Made by a program: the position numbers and the translations under genes. DNA of 64,000 nt, taken from positions 1,240,001 through 1,304,000 of the forward strand of contig SCHM01000006.1 of assembly GCA_004123355.1 (NCBI GenBank), written 5' to 3'. Positions within the stretch are counted from its first letter, which is position 1. Each line of letters begins with the position of its first letter. This document shows, piece by piece, positions 1 to 12,698 of this stretch. This DNA is from Amphirosellinia nigrospora (taxonomy: Eukaryota > Ascomycota > Sordariomycetes > Xylariales > Xylariaceae). The notes below the pieces were generated by a model, which did not search any database, had not been told where the DNA came from, and was given only the letters and a program-made list of their open reading frames with translations.

Positions 1-3000
1 GAATATATAATCCAAGACATTACAGTACAAACTGTTTTAGGTCTATGATCCGGCCCTCTCAACCCAAGCTCTCAGTTTAAGGGGTCTGTAGCTCCAGAAT
101 ATGCAATATGCACGCTTTGGCAGCGCAAGACAACGCATGATGCTCCGCCCTCCACAGGCTCTCGCAAACCTGCAGATGCCCATGACCGATTCATGGCCCG
201 GTGAGATGCAGCAACCACCTCCTGTCCACCAAGGTAACACGACTTGAGTATACTATATGTATTGACCTTAGCCTGCTGGTTTCACCTTTCTCTTTGGGCT
301 AACGGAAGCTTTTGCGAGTTCCACCTGTCGTGTGACGGTACTAAAGGAGGTTCACAGGTTCATATATACTCACGGTTCACCAACACTTGACCCTTGCGTC
401 GAAGATCATGATTCGAGGCCTGACCTATCACTCAAGATGGCATCTAAATCACCGAGTAGCAAACCCTCCCTCCTGCTCGGTGACACGAAAACCTCATCCT
501 GTTGGCTGCAAACTACGTCATTACTATTTCCACTCTTTAGAAGAGGCTGATTCGATCAAGGCACACCACCGGCTAACACCACGCAGGACAACTGGGTCTT
601 GACATACAGTGCACACAAAGCGAATTCATATTAATAACGGAGCCCTGTTTAATATGGGTTAAAACAGCATGGCCATTACACGACACATGAGTTCATGGCA
701 GCAGCCCATTAAATGAACTGAATGTCTTCAATTTGACCTCGTCATAAATTACGGCATTTATCTCAAGATTGTCGTCCTGGTACGGTTCTGTTGTGATGTT
801 CACGCGTACGTCGTGTCAGGTCAGGCCTTTTCTAAAACAGCCTCGTTGAACAATATATTCTCGCTTGCGGACGGGCCTTTATCAATCGTGTCGTCGGGCA
901 AATCTATCCCGTCCTAGATACTCCAGAAGCAGCTCATATGCCTCGGGATGACTACATACACCGAAATACGGCTGCCTGCGTTTGTCCCAGCACGGCGGAG
1001 CAGCACGATAATTTCAATGGTGATCATGGATGAATTCGGCCCGTGTGATGTCAATTACACAACACGGCCGGAATGGGCTCGCTGCGAGCCGTGTGTACCT
1101 TGCATAAGTCAAAGCCGTTTTGGAGGGTCAGGCAATGTGCCTATTCGGCAGCTACTATAAAGAGCTCCGTCCATGTTCGGGAATTTTGGGAACGACTAGG
1201 TAGTGTGGATACAATTCCACTCGGACTTTACCATAGCGTATGCAGCATAGACTTCCGCCCATATCGTCCAATCACAAAAGCTTTACTGGACGTGCTCACG
1301 AACTCTCCGTGCCAACACTGTACAGCATCATGATATGATGTACCTACAGTTCTATGCACTCGTGGTGGGCAGCCCGGGAAGACCCGGGTTTAATACCAGG
1401 TTTTTCGTGAGGGGTTTGGGAAAGAAAAATTTTCCCCAAGGCTGTCTAGCATTACACGTCAGAATCCAAATACTAGTTCCCTCGACCAGTAAATATACTG
1501 TAGCTCTGAGACACATCTGCCGCTATGCCACAACGTCCTACTGTGTACACCAATGAAGGCCCTATCATATCGAAGGAAGCGAGATTTTTTAAGACATCAG
1601 AAGCTGGAGATATGATAGGCTCAACGTTTAAAGTACATAAAGCCAGGATCCCTGCAGGACAACATGCTGCTGGTCCATAACATCTGATAGCTCACATGTG
1701 AGCTGACCTGGTGAAGTTACCAGGAACCTGTGTCCCTTGCTAATTGCTGTTGAAAACATATACGAGTACAAGATACAACTGTGTAGTATACACTACAAGT
1801 AGCAATGCACGTCATCCCGATTTTCTTCATCCCTGTAGTCAAGTACTCTAAGTAAAGAGTAGGATTTAGACAATTTACATTATTCTTCGGTTTAAGAACT
1901 GCTTCCACAAATGATTGATAGGTACCTAGTATTGTCTCATCCATCTCAGGTCCGCGCACGTGCTTATACTCGACACAGCCGATTGGGAAGCTGCTTCATC
2001 CCTCATATCTCATCTGCGGCTCAGAGCTATCCGCGTGAATGTAATCCCAGGTGGAATTCACTTGAGAGGAGATATCAATCCAGGACGAGCAGACTTGCTA
2101 CATCTTTTGTTGCCAAAAACGGCGCCTATGATATTCAGATATTCGTATAATGTAAGAATATGTCTCGCATTATTTGATATTTATCAGCAAAAAATATGCA
2201 GCCACGAATTCTAGACTGCGGTAAAATGTCTTACTTACTACGATCCGAGACTCGATTCGATCCAGTATATACTTTAGCGCTGATTATGCACTTACTCCAT
2301 AAGTAAGGAATTGAGACTAGAAAAGTGCCGCGTTGATCCTCATCAAGATCCCTCCACGATCACGTCAGACGTGAGCTGCGACAACGTTGAGTGTTAGTCA
2401 ACTTGGCGGGGGTTTTCAACATGCAAGCCAATGCCGTCATACACACATAACTCGGGGTTATCTTTGCTTCGGCGCATCATCTTGCTTGCGCGCAAAACGG
2501 TGGTGGGAATCGCTGAACGGTGGGATAAGCCGTCCCATTCAGCCGATTCGGCTCGGTCAAAAAAGGAAAGACCCCAGTGCTTTATTTAGCACTTGGCTGG
2601 GCATCTAAAAGGCCCTCTTGGTTTTTCCTTATCGGTGGTTGGAGAAATACCTGTCATCCGGATACGTGCCATCAATACATACGAACTAACGTTCTTCTAC
2701 CTACAGAGACTTCTAGAAAATCGGAATTCTTCAACTAGCAACATCGCGGACTAGGTAGGGCTGCGAGCTCTGCATATAATCCCATTCGCTGGGTCCTAGC
2801 CATGTGTCACCGAGGCTTCCGTCACCCATCACCTTCCCATTCCCGCCTAGAGCCGCCTATCAAAAGTGCCTTCGGAGACGGGCTAATGCATGACAGAGCA
2901 GGAATCATGTAGCAGTGGGTGATTCGCGTTTTGCGATCGCAAGCTGATTAGTCGAGCCGGTTCCATAGCCGTGTTGCCTGCTCTCACCAAACTCTGGGTT

Positions 3001-5554
3001 CTGACCTGGGTAGCTTGGAGCTTGCCCTCTTCTCACTCGTCAATTCGCGTTGATAGCAGATAGGAGCTTACCTAGGCCTAGGTAGCTGACATGTGTGCGA
3101 GCTCCTGTTCTTCGTAGGAGAGCCAATGAGCTAGCCGTGTACAAGTAAAGCCGGTCCAGAAACAGTTTACACCTCAACGGACATGCAGTAGAAGATTTTT
3201 TCTCATAGGCCGTTAGATCATTCAGTCGATGATCTATTTCCCTTGGGTAGGTTGGGTCCCCGATGAATTGGCCATCCCAATCCGCGGTGGCTGGAAAGAA
3301 GTATGTCAGGACAAATGGTGCAATATTCTACGTCAACCGTTTCGCGAGTCAGAGCTAGCTCAAACGCTGAAGCTGAGTGGGACAATGATCTGATGCTGAC
3401 CATTGTGGATAGGCGGGAAAAGGCCAAGATCCCGATGCATAAGCTTTGGAGATGCTCACCTCATCCTGCAAGGTACGCGATGAGTGTCAGCCATAAACCA
3501 AAACCTCAGCAAGTGCTTGCTCTCGAGAGAATATTGGCTGAATCCACGAATCGAGATTCAAATAAGTCGCTAGTCAGTACAAGTGTTGGCTCATATGCAC
3601 TTAGATGCATCTTGTCACAATAATTTAGACCCAGAATGCGGCATTAGCCACCGAATCGACGCTTTTTAATAGCTTTTCAATGGGGTCTCTTGACATATCA
3701 CGACCCGATTCGTCCTCGAGGGTTGTCTCAGTCAAAGAATTCTGTTACTGGACAAAGGTCATAACGAACCCCAACTCCGAACCTCGTTGACCTCCGTAAC
3801 CGGGAATAGTATCCCCCAATGCGAGTATCTAGATTGCGAATACCCCCACGGCAAACCCCAACAGAGTAGAAAGGTAAGTAGACGCGGGAGGATCATAGTC
3901 AAAAGGATTGTGCAACGCCACAAAAGACCAGAGCATCTACTTGTCCTTTACGAACCCCCATCTTCAACGGACCAGGCGTAATTCACCACTCTCGCCTGTA
4001 AGGCTGAGCAACCAATCCAGTATGATTCCACAAACCAGAAAGGGGCGGTTGATGCGACCCTCCCTTTACGATACGTGGCGTCGCGGTGTGGTTGCTCCAG
4101 AATGATATTCAGGCACAGTTTACAGTGTACAGCAAACATATCTCTGGGCGCCAATGGTTCTACGCCTGCGGGCTCGCTGGCGCACCGGCCGTTACACTTT
4201 TGTCTTTGGCGCGGGCAATCGGACGTCCATAAGACACTGGCTTTGAGCTGCATGCTGCCCCTCAGCCGCCCAGCAGCCGGGCTGATTGAGTAAACACCTG
4301 TTCGGTCCGCTGGTTTGGATTGCTAAGCGGATGTGACATGGATCCCTTGCGTTGTAATTCCTACTCGCTCGGGGCTTGCGCGTTTAAGCAGGTATAAGCG
4401 AAGGCGTCTGGATTGCTCTTATCGCCGACCCTTCGTTTAACACGGGATGATTTGATGCCAAACATATTCATAGCTTCAACGCGTTTTACTCGCGTCGGGC
4501 TGTGCTCGGGGTTCGCCACGATCTTCGTGTTCCTGTGTGGCGAGTCTAGATACCGAGCGCCCGTCCCGTCGAAAGCGACGATCACTGGGGTCTGGACGCG
4601 TCTACGAGATCCCTTCAGTGGGTATCCAGATGTTCGGCGTTCACATCTCGGTACATCAAGCAGCTAATTCGTCGATGATTAAGTACCAACTTGAAACTGT
4701 ATGGTAGCATCGTACCGAATATGGACATCTTTTCTATTACTTCTGCCAACTCACTCTGTGCGGGCAAGAATGCCATTCATTCGGTTCCTAGTGCCGAGAA
4801 TTGAGTTGACAACAGTTGCGGCTTTTTTATTCGTGTTATCATTGCACGCTGAGGTGCTTACGAGGCGTCGTTACTCTGACCCGGTTGTTGATCTGATTGC
4901 TCTGTGTGAGGATATTAGCTGAGTCCAGAGAACCTCGTTATCAAGAGCGGACCCGTCACGACTGGGGGAGAGTCGGGAAGAGTGTCGCAAGGTGAATCGT
5001 AAATGATGGCCAGAAAAGCTTCAGCGGAACAGCTTCATGCAGAAAACAACGCGAGGAGATTTCTACGTGATTGCACGCTCCCCAGCCACACTTGTCAGTT
5101 CTTATTGTCAGACGTATCAGTAGTGACTAGCTGCCTGCAACACCTGTTCAACAATGAAGTCTATAGTCTGGATGCCCTTTCGATTCCGAGTAACCATAGT
5201 TGGGATATATAGTGTTTGTCTTGGCGAGAATCATGAAGACTATACGGATTAAGCTTTGCTTTAAGTATAAGATGACTTCTGATACTGCTTCACACGTTTT
5301 GAGAAAGATAGGGTTCCACCACTGTTAGCACACTGCTCCCTAGCTGAAAAGAGACTGAACGAATTATTCCTTATGATATTAGCTTTGTCGCCTAAATTAA
5401 CACATGTAGTTAAAACGGCAGTGCTAAGGCATAATTTGTCGAATAATCCCAGCATCGCCAGCTTGGCCTCAGGTAGTAGCCAAACCGATAATAAGTACGG
5501 GAGACTATGGATTCACGAAGACATAGTTTTCATTATTTACCATGTGTGATCAGA
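1..5554. other. gene-free stretch
   Basis: I see no supportable gene here on either strand. Open frames are all short (the longest is about 106 codons at 3303-3623), have no recognisable motif and are not linked by plausible introns. Base composition is balanced, unlike the AT block at the far end, so this is not obviously RIP-mutated. Short CTAGGTA/TACCTAG motifs, scattered elsewhere in this genome's intergenic DNA, occur around 2750 and 3070. The stretch may be old decayed sequence or simply long intergenic DNA. Confidence 0.6.
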
Positions 5555-7476
5555 CTACAATATATATCTAAAGCCAGGAGCAGCGGCTTCCGGGCTATCA
5601 GCAGCTGTACCCTTGGGTTCGGACACCTCGCGCTCTGCTAGCTTCTCGTTCTCCTTCTGCAGCACAAATCTTGCAGTCAAAGCCAGAACTGCAACCAAAG
5701 CGAGACACCAGCCGTGGCAGCGCCTCCAGGTAGATATCTCGGACCGTCGGAAGAGGATACTATTTACATAGGAACGCGTTAGTCGAAGCCTTTGATCCCA
5801 CACCACAAAACTTCCTAGTGACTAAGAGAGCAGACATAAAAAAGGGTTTTACATACCATATAGCTACCGTAGACGTTTCCCGCATTCCCCACGAGATTGG
5901 CGAAGGAAATACACGCACTCCGCTTCACGAGCGGACGAGGAAGCTGTTGGCGACCCATGCGAGGATGATCTGGTAGGATGTGACGGCACCGATAGGCAAG
6001 AGGAACATCTGTGGAAAATGCAAGTGAGTGACGGTTTTATGCAGGACAAGCAGAAAATCAGAGTATTTCCTGGGTCCGATAACCGAGGACGAAGAAATCA
6101 CATACAGCAAAGAAGCGCGCGCCTGTATTTAGAGTCGATACAGCAATGATGTTTCCGACGACAGAAAGCAACATCAATGCGATGATGTGTTTACTGCGGT
6201 CGTTAAAATGACCTGACGTATACGTCACGATGAGAGAGACTAAGAATGTGGCTATCCAGACAGGCACTGTAAGAAGTAAGGTCTCGATATTTCCAAACCC
6301 GAGAGTCTTCACGATGGTAGGAAAGAAATACTGGAAGGCCTGAGATAGAATGGAGACGTGCTGAAGAAGCGTGAACAGGTAGAGCCGTCGGTCTTTGAAG
6401 GCCATCTTGACCCCCTCCTTTATTGTAATCACGTTAGCTAGATCTGCCTCTCCGGTGTCGTCAAGCAGTCGCCATTGAGCATATGCTTGCTCTTCGGGTG
6501 TCAACCACTTCGTGTTTGCCGGATAGTTGGGTAAGATGAATATAGATAGGATAGCAGTTCCGATAGTAATGGTCCCTTCTATGATGAAAAGCCACCGCCT
6601 GTGATTGATTCAGCGCACAAACAGCGATGAGAGGTTATTCTGTTTTTGTAGCGCTTACCACCCTGAGATCCCGTGAGCACCGCTGAGGTTTGAGAGAACC
6701 CCAGCGCCGATAAGGCCGCCGAACGCATTGGCCAGTGAGCTGCCGGAGTAAAACCAAGCAACTCTGAGAGCCATCTCGCTACGGGTATACCAGCTAGACA
6801 TTAAAAATATCTGAAAAGTTGGTGGATGATTAGTCATGTGACTTTTCAAAGACGTCAAATCAGCAACAAGAGTACTTACTGCCCCTGGGAAGAACGGCGC
6901 TTCCGCAAAGCCTAGAAAGAACCGAGCAGCCACGAGGCCCCCGAAAGACTGAACGGACGATTGCGCGGTGGAAATGACACCCCAAATGGTCATCGCAAGG
7001 CCGAGGAATAGTGATGGCCGAGCTCTGGTAAGGAGCAAGTTCGAAGGGAGCTGCATTAGAAATATCCCACGAAAAGTATACTCGTCGCGAGGTTAAAATC
7101 AGTCCCTTCATTCCTAAGTCCTCTTCGAGAGTGCCCAGTCGGGCTTGAGACAAATTACTGTGCCATTTACAGTTAGAACGACTAAGCGGACGTGAATGGT
7201 AATTTGACGTGAAATCTTACTTTCGATCAAGGAAGTTGAGGAGGTACATTAGCACCAATAGTGAAGCAGATGTACATCAACCTTTCTCATCAGCTTCTTC
7301 CTCATGGATCGGTGCCAATCCGCATCTGCTTCCGTAAATCGCTGGAATCGAGCTGTCTGCTCCTCGTTAATCCCATTTTTCTTAGCTGCCTCCTCGATAA
7401 CGTGCTTCTTATGTTCGATTTCTTCCCTGTCATTTTTAATGGCCTCGATAGACGCTTCCGCCTTTGAGTTGTCCAT
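5555..7476 (-). CDS. MFS transporter, anion:cation symporter (Dal5/allantoate permease-like) type
   Basis: A plasma-membrane major facilitator of the fungal ACS family, which imports organic anions, vitamins or small acidic nitrogen compounds; the substrate cannot be told. The start is the ATG at 7476, followed by a charged hydrophilic N-terminus (MDNSKAEASIEA). Diagnostic pieces in order are MYLLNFLDRK and NLSQARLGTLEEDLGMKG (loop 1), MQLPSNLLLTRARPS (TM2), GGLVAARFFLGFAEAPFFPG (TM4), LMSSWYTRSEMALRVAWFYSG, the central loop NYPANTKWLTPEEQAYAQWR, TM7-9, MFLLPIGAVTSYQIILAWVAN, and a tail ending APGFRYIL. Five introns are visible (about 7220-7158, 6879-6811, 6658-6599, 6105-6009, 5856-5760). 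About five one-base losses interrupt the frame, for example GGG for GGGG before DFNL and CC for CCC after NSF. Apart from these it aligns end to end with a normal family member of about 500 residues, so I treat it as an intact gene with sequence errors. Confidence 0.9.
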
Positions 7477-9029
7477 GTCGGTTAAGGGCGAGAATTAAGG
7501 AATTGACTGTGGCCGTGTCTGATGTTCATCCGATTACTGGCGACGGACCGAGGGCTTCTTCCTTATATGATGAACTTTGATATTATAGATAGGTTGGATT
7601 CTGGGCCCGAGATATACGGCCCATAATTACCCTAGTCTATCTTCGGCTTCTTAGTTCGGGATATTCTATATATACGCTAAATGATGTCAAAGGGACAATC
7701 CCTCTCCCAAGGAGGCGGTAAGGAGTTGATATGGAGTAAAAGCGTCAGACGAGGAGATTCGGTGTGAGATCGAACCCCCAACGCGGGGATGGCTCACTTT
7801 GCGGGGTTGAAATGAATGTCTTGGGGTAATGCATCCCGAGATCTCTTTGTCGTGGGAGGTAGGTCTTCGTCACTGTTAGGTTCGGTAGTACAACCGATCG
7901 CAATATAAACCAAGTCCTATCGTTAAGACTTCGTACCTAGGTAGCATCTCAATAGATTTCGCGAATGAACTGAGAGGAAGAACGTGACCGTATTTATTAC
8001 CACATCTGCTGACTTTATACTACGGATACCTAAGGCGTTAACATGTCTGTTACATGATGTATGTTGATTACATAGACTATCGGGGTCAATAGTCTAGCCG
8101 TTGACCAGTTTTATAGTAGAAGATGGAATGATTTGCTGAATACTACTAAGTAATATATCATTAATGTACAATATTCTGGTGACACTCTTGTTCTCATTGC
8201 ATAATTGAAGCTTGTTTGGTTATCTCATTACCGGGCCGCTGGTGTATAGCCTGACCAAAACGATTGTAGTCATATCATACTGCCTCCCCATGGTAGGACA
8301 CGCCGAGGAATGCAAAGGAGATGTCTTGTTAGTTTTCTAACAGTGCTACTCTTCACCTACAACATGATGGTCGGTGTGATATCTGGACTTTTATTTGATT
8401 GTCGGGTAGCTTAACTCTTTATTGGGTTAGTTGCGCATCTTGCTGCGTTGAATATTAATACCAACACTCATATTTGCCTTCCAGCGCGCGCGAGTTACAA
8501 GAAAGGAGTTGTCGCAAGCGATCGTCTTTAATAAAGACAATAGATCGACTGCATGACTCGGAGATTTACATAGGGTAAGAGTACGACGTACCTCATTGTT
8601 CGTCTTGGCTTACACCTCACAACTATACCTGTTAGAATAGCGCATCCCCGACCGCATTAGGATCCTTAACATATCGCATACATGGTATCATTTGTTGTCT
8701 ATCGATCCTTATTGTGGTCCAAGTCGTTATTTTATTAGGTAATGCTCGGTACTTTTACAGAATTTACTAACTGTCAGTAGCCCAGAAGCTATCCCTATTT
8801 ACCCCACACCTGGAGCTCCGAGTTGATAGCGTACCCCAAGCTATGGGACAGATCTATCGCGGCTTGGTACTCAGGAAAAAGATGTGTCTGAACAGCTGCC
8901 AATGTGATATCATTGCTAATAGAATGAATATGTTCCATTAATGTAAGTAGGCCATAGTCTCTCACGTTCATCCTCAGATACCCCGCCCTGTCTTCATAGT
9001 GGCGATGTCTCGCCGCATCGAGCACTAAC
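7477..9029. other. intergenic stretch
   Basis: I see no convincing gene. An 86-codon open frame on the minus strand (9055-8795, starting MKIRSFYSRL) overlaps the end of the next gene in another frame. It has a protein-like composition but no recognisable motif. It may be 3' untranslated sequence. The part from 7477 upward should carry the MFS gene's promoter. Confidence 0.4.
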
Positions 9030-9544
9030 CTAGAATAAAACGATCTTATCTTCATTCATCTTACCCTCCTTTTCCAACCGCGCTAGCGACTCCTTGACGC
9101 GTGCTACCATGGCCTTGCCGTATTCGGGACCTAACGCAGTAGAAGGAGCCGGCTTGGTGAGGTCCGTGCGGAGCCACGGAAGCGGTCTGATCCCCTCCGA
9201 AGCCCTTCTCATGACATCGATCGCGGCTTCGTCGAAGCCCCCGCCCATGATGATGGCGACGGGAGGCTTCGAGTAATCTTTACTGCCGAGCTCGGAATCC
9301 GATGACGGTGGCTTCTCGCCTTTGAGAAGAGCTGGGATCTGCACGGCGCCAGACTCGGGGGACATCACGAAGTGAATCACTGTGTGCTTGTCAGCTCAAG
9401 ACCTCGTTGGAAGAGATTGATAGGATAGAGCGGCGAGTTGGACTAGAGGCGGTTTCACGAACCATCGTACTCGGGTTTGAGGCCGGCGATAACCCCCTTT
9501 CCAATGTGTTCTGTCTTGCCACATACGATCACTGGCGCGCCCAT
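9030..9544 (-). CDS. small conserved fungal protein with Rossmann-like N-terminus, function unknown
   Basis: A two-exon gene of about 140 residues. Exon 1 encodes MGAPVIVCGKTEHIGKGV then IAGLKPEYD. A short intron (about 9464-9382) follows, and exon 2 restores the frame as VIHFVMSPESGAVQIP, then PPVAIIMGGGFDEAAIDVMR, PLPWLRTDLTKPAP and GPEYGKAMVARVKESL, ending KIVLF. The start VIVCGKT..IGKGV looks like the beta1-loop-alpha1 of a nucleotide-binding fold. The rest matches, from memory, a family of short uncharacterised proteins widespread in Pezizomycotina. An in-frame ATG at 9685 would add a hydrophobic N-terminus (MVSILACSLSFALASKLI), so a longer targeted form is possible; I chose 9544 because the fold begins there. 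No partner is evident. Confidence 0.7.
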
Positions 9545-11033
9545 CTTGCTGAACAGACGAGCTGCGGGTTGCATGGGGGAGACTGGTTGGGTAATCTCTG
9601 GTGAAATACACGTTTGGGCGGACGGCGAATATATAAGTTTGGATGCTAGCGCAAATGAGAGCGAGCATGCGAGAATAGAGACCATTTGGGTTCAGATGCT
9701 TATAAATCAAGGAGGAGGCAGTGAGATGAGGACAGATCGCGAGGGCGAGGGCGAGCTCGCGTTAGTTGCGGATCTCGGCGTTGGCGCCGAACTAGACTTA
9801 CTCTATATCTGATTGGGCCCCGTTGCTGATGATTACTTATACAATTATAAATCATCGTAATAAAGAAGTGATGTTGTAGAATTTGTTTTAGATCTCGGCG
9901 TTCGCTAAATCCTACTTATACATATGTTGATTATCTAGTACCACTTGCTTCGGTTGGGAACTTACTGTTAATTCTTGCACTTCGTTGCGCGTACCTTGGC
10001 ATTAGACAACTAATAACTTACAGATTCAAATACCTAAGTGTTGATGAGAGTTGTAATTTTAGCATATTCTGTAGCCCTAAGACTAGCTAAGAGCTATGTG
10101 AGTAAGGAAGTCAAGCTGATATATGAAAGTTGAGAAAGTGTAGTGGTTTTCTTGGTCAGCATACGTCTGTATTGTAAGAATAGGAATAACATTTAGGTAC
10201 GTAGACAATATGAGAACACAATAGGTTACTTATAAAGCATCAATAAAACTTATTAATAGATCGTTAAAGCGGCGTAGAGGCGTATTTTGAGCCGATTTAT
10301 GTGAGTAGCAATTCGAAACCTATCTGTGCTATAGGTTTCTCGGCTCGTGTGTCTGGGTAAATATAAGGCAGTAGTGGAACTTGTGCTAATCTACGATTTC
10401 CAATCATCGATATAACTAGGCTACATTAGTCGATGATTTTTAGATGTAGAAGTAATTATTATGTAAACTTTTCATGGCATGCGGCCGCCGGTAGTTTGTG
10501 TCATGACACACGTGAGCTTAAGGTTTCATATAGAGTAAATGGAGTCATTCACGGATACAGATATTCGCCGATTTCTAACTAGACCTTACGCTCTTTGGTA
10601 CTATTTATCCGCTCTTTAGAACGCATGAAGATCTCAAGCGGGTAAAATCGGGCGCCACGCGCAGCTTCTGCTTTGGTGCTAAATGGCGGGACACTCAATG
10701 TGAAGGATCACAAGTACGCGCTTTATGGTTCTTACTCGGGTTTACCCTAGTTGATCTTCTATTATTGAAGACACGATAGTAATTGCTAGTCTTTAACCGT
10801 CGTCGTTGGGGAAATGATATCCTTACTCGGTCTCGACTAGCTCCCCTCTCCCCCTTTCCGCGGGAGGCATGTGTTGATCACCGTGGAAACACCATCAGTC
10901 AAGGCAGCTTTGATCTGGAGGAAAGAAAAGAATAACGATGTATCAGCTGATAATTTGTATCTCTCGACTTGGGCTTTTGCGGGCTTTGTCCCAAGTCGAC
11001 CTCGACCGCCGATCCCTGATGGACCAAGCATAG
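9545..11033. other. intergenic stretch
   Basis: Mostly somewhat AT-rich sequence without a supportable gene. Opposed long frames at 10837-11250 (minus) and 10871-11098 (plus) overlap the expected promoter and 5' end of the aspartic protease. Neither shows a known motif. Part of 10871-11033 could belong to the propeptide of the downstream protease if its start lies further upstream. Confidence 0.4.
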
Positions 11034-12567
11034 TTGGGACGGGAGGAGAGCGTGATAGCTCACGACATAACGGCGGCTTTGCAGACCCAGAAAATTGATT
11101 TGGGAAACACCTCTGATGCCCTTCCGAGTAATTCGTCTCGCTCCATGGGAGGATGGCAGAGAGAAGGGTTGGCTGGTTTCGGGGCTGGAACTGTGTACAT
11201 GTTGGACCGTCCGTATTGACAACCCCCGAACACCAAGGTAGAGCTGACATCTACTAGTTGAGATCGGGACCCAAAACAAAAGCTATCACTCATCCTGGAT
11301 ACGGGCTCGTTCACAACCCTTGTAGATCCGGACTGTACCGAGCTGCGGACGTGAGCGCATGTCAGATGTATGGATACTATAACACGACTTCGTCATCTAC
11401 TTCGCAAACGTTGAACTCGTACTTCTCTGCGCAATTCGGAACTGCTACTGGAAGGAAGGGTTGTGGTATAACGACACTGTTTACGTCGGACAGGACAGTA
11501 GGGTACCTTTCCTTTCTCTGCGCCTCTGGTCGTGCGTAGTACCCTGACTCTTGCTATCGTAGAGCTACCTCTTCACACTCGCGAGTTGGCGTCAATTTAT
11601 GGAGCACCTATCTCTGGCAGGAATCATCGGCGTTTCGTACGGTATGCGGTGGAATACCGCGTACCCAACGTTGCTTGATCTCTTGGCTCAGCTTGACTAT
11701 GTCGAAGTGCCCATCTTTAGCCTGGCTGTCGGGACGCTTGGCGAAGGGTCTTTGAATCAACCTGGTACGTAAGAGCATGAAAATTTCCTTATTCCTGTCT
11801 GGGGGACCAACATGAGAATGGTCAGGTTCAATCATCTTTGGCGGGTTAATCGATGGAAATATCGTGGCATCTTGAGCCTATCGAGATATGGCCAAACCCA
11901 TCCGATCAACTGGAGCAATTCGAGCAGGTAGGGTGAGTGACTTTCCGCCCATCTTTTATTGCAAAATGTTGACAGCTGAGGCTTCCTGTAACAGGTACTG
12001 GATCAACTTGACCTCGTTTGGATATACTTCACCTGGACAGCCCGAGGTCATACTCACCAGCGATGACTTTGCGCGATCGATGCTGATCGATACTGGATCC
12101 ACGTTCACATATCTTGATGCGGATCTCGTCTCAGCCGTGGCGAAATCTTTCAATGCATGGATTGATGACGCGGGAGTGTACTATGTGAACTGCGAACTGC
12201 GCTAAAGAAGGCCATGTGCACTTCGGGTTTAATCGAGGTAATATGGTGATTCAAGTTAGTTACGCTGACTTCATCGTTGATTTCGACACCTATTGTGCAC
12301 TTGGTGTACAACCCGCCGATCTCGGCGTCGCTACTTGGGTGCTTGGGCAATAGCTTTATTCGCCGCTGCTTATGGTAGGTTCGGTTGAAGTAGCAAGTTG
12401 GATGATATTTATTTTCCAAGAAGCTGACATTTTGAGTAGTTGTCTTCGATCAGACGAACGATGCTGTATGGCTTGCTCAATACATGCCATGTGACAGTGA
12501 TGATATTAGCGATCTAACGACAAATGGGGAAGAGCTTTGGCTAGACCTCACGGGCCTCTGTTGGTAA
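11034..12567 (+). CDS. pepsin-like (A1) aspartic protease
   Basis: A bilobed aspartic endopeptidase, probably secreted or cell-surface. Both catalytic motifs are readable. The first is LSLILDTGSFTTLVDPDC (active Asp at 11298-11300), the second MLIDTGSTFTYLDADL (active Asp at 12089-12091). Between them lie YNTTSSSTSQTLNSYFSAQF, WYNDTVYVGQDS and LAGIIGVSYGMRWNTAYPTL, the usual A1 flap and hydrophobic-Gly region. After the second Asp come KEGHVHFGFNRGNMVIQVSY, WVLG, NSFIRR and FDQTNDAVWLAQYMPCDSDD, ending LTGLCW with TAA at 12565-12567. Introns are seen near 11502-11560, 11764-11825, 11930-11995 and 12378-12440. The N-terminus is uncertain: no clean signal peptide could be joined, and 11034 is only the nearest ATG. 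The first motif is unusual in having FTTL after DTGS instead of the common SDLWV-like run. Several single-base frame changes are present. Confidence 0.8.
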
Positions 12568-12698
12568 AGATGGGTAGTTGTTCAGCTTAAATCCCATACA
12601 AAGTGGACGGACAGGTATGCAATGTATATATTTACGCACGGGTTATTAGAACGCGCCTCGTATTCATCTATATCGTGATAAAAGGTATTATGCATCTT

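Noticed and set aside
1360-1400. tRNA-like T-arm (CCCGGGTTTAATACCAGG)
   Set aside because: No matching acceptor, D or anticodon arms could be built around it.
5555-7476. Calling the MFS gene a pseudogene because of its frame breaks
   Set aside because: The same kind of breaks occurs in essential genes nearby. Residue conservation is continuous across all of them and splice sites are intact.
7740-7800. GGGTTCGATCTCACAC on the minus strand, resembling a tRNA T-arm
   Set aside because: The upstream sequence does not fold into a cloverleaf and no acceptor stem was found.
10837-11250. 137-codon minus-strand frame
   Set aside because: It lies antisense to the 5' part of the aspartic protease, has no motif, and several other frames are open over the same stretch, as expected from GC-rich sequence.
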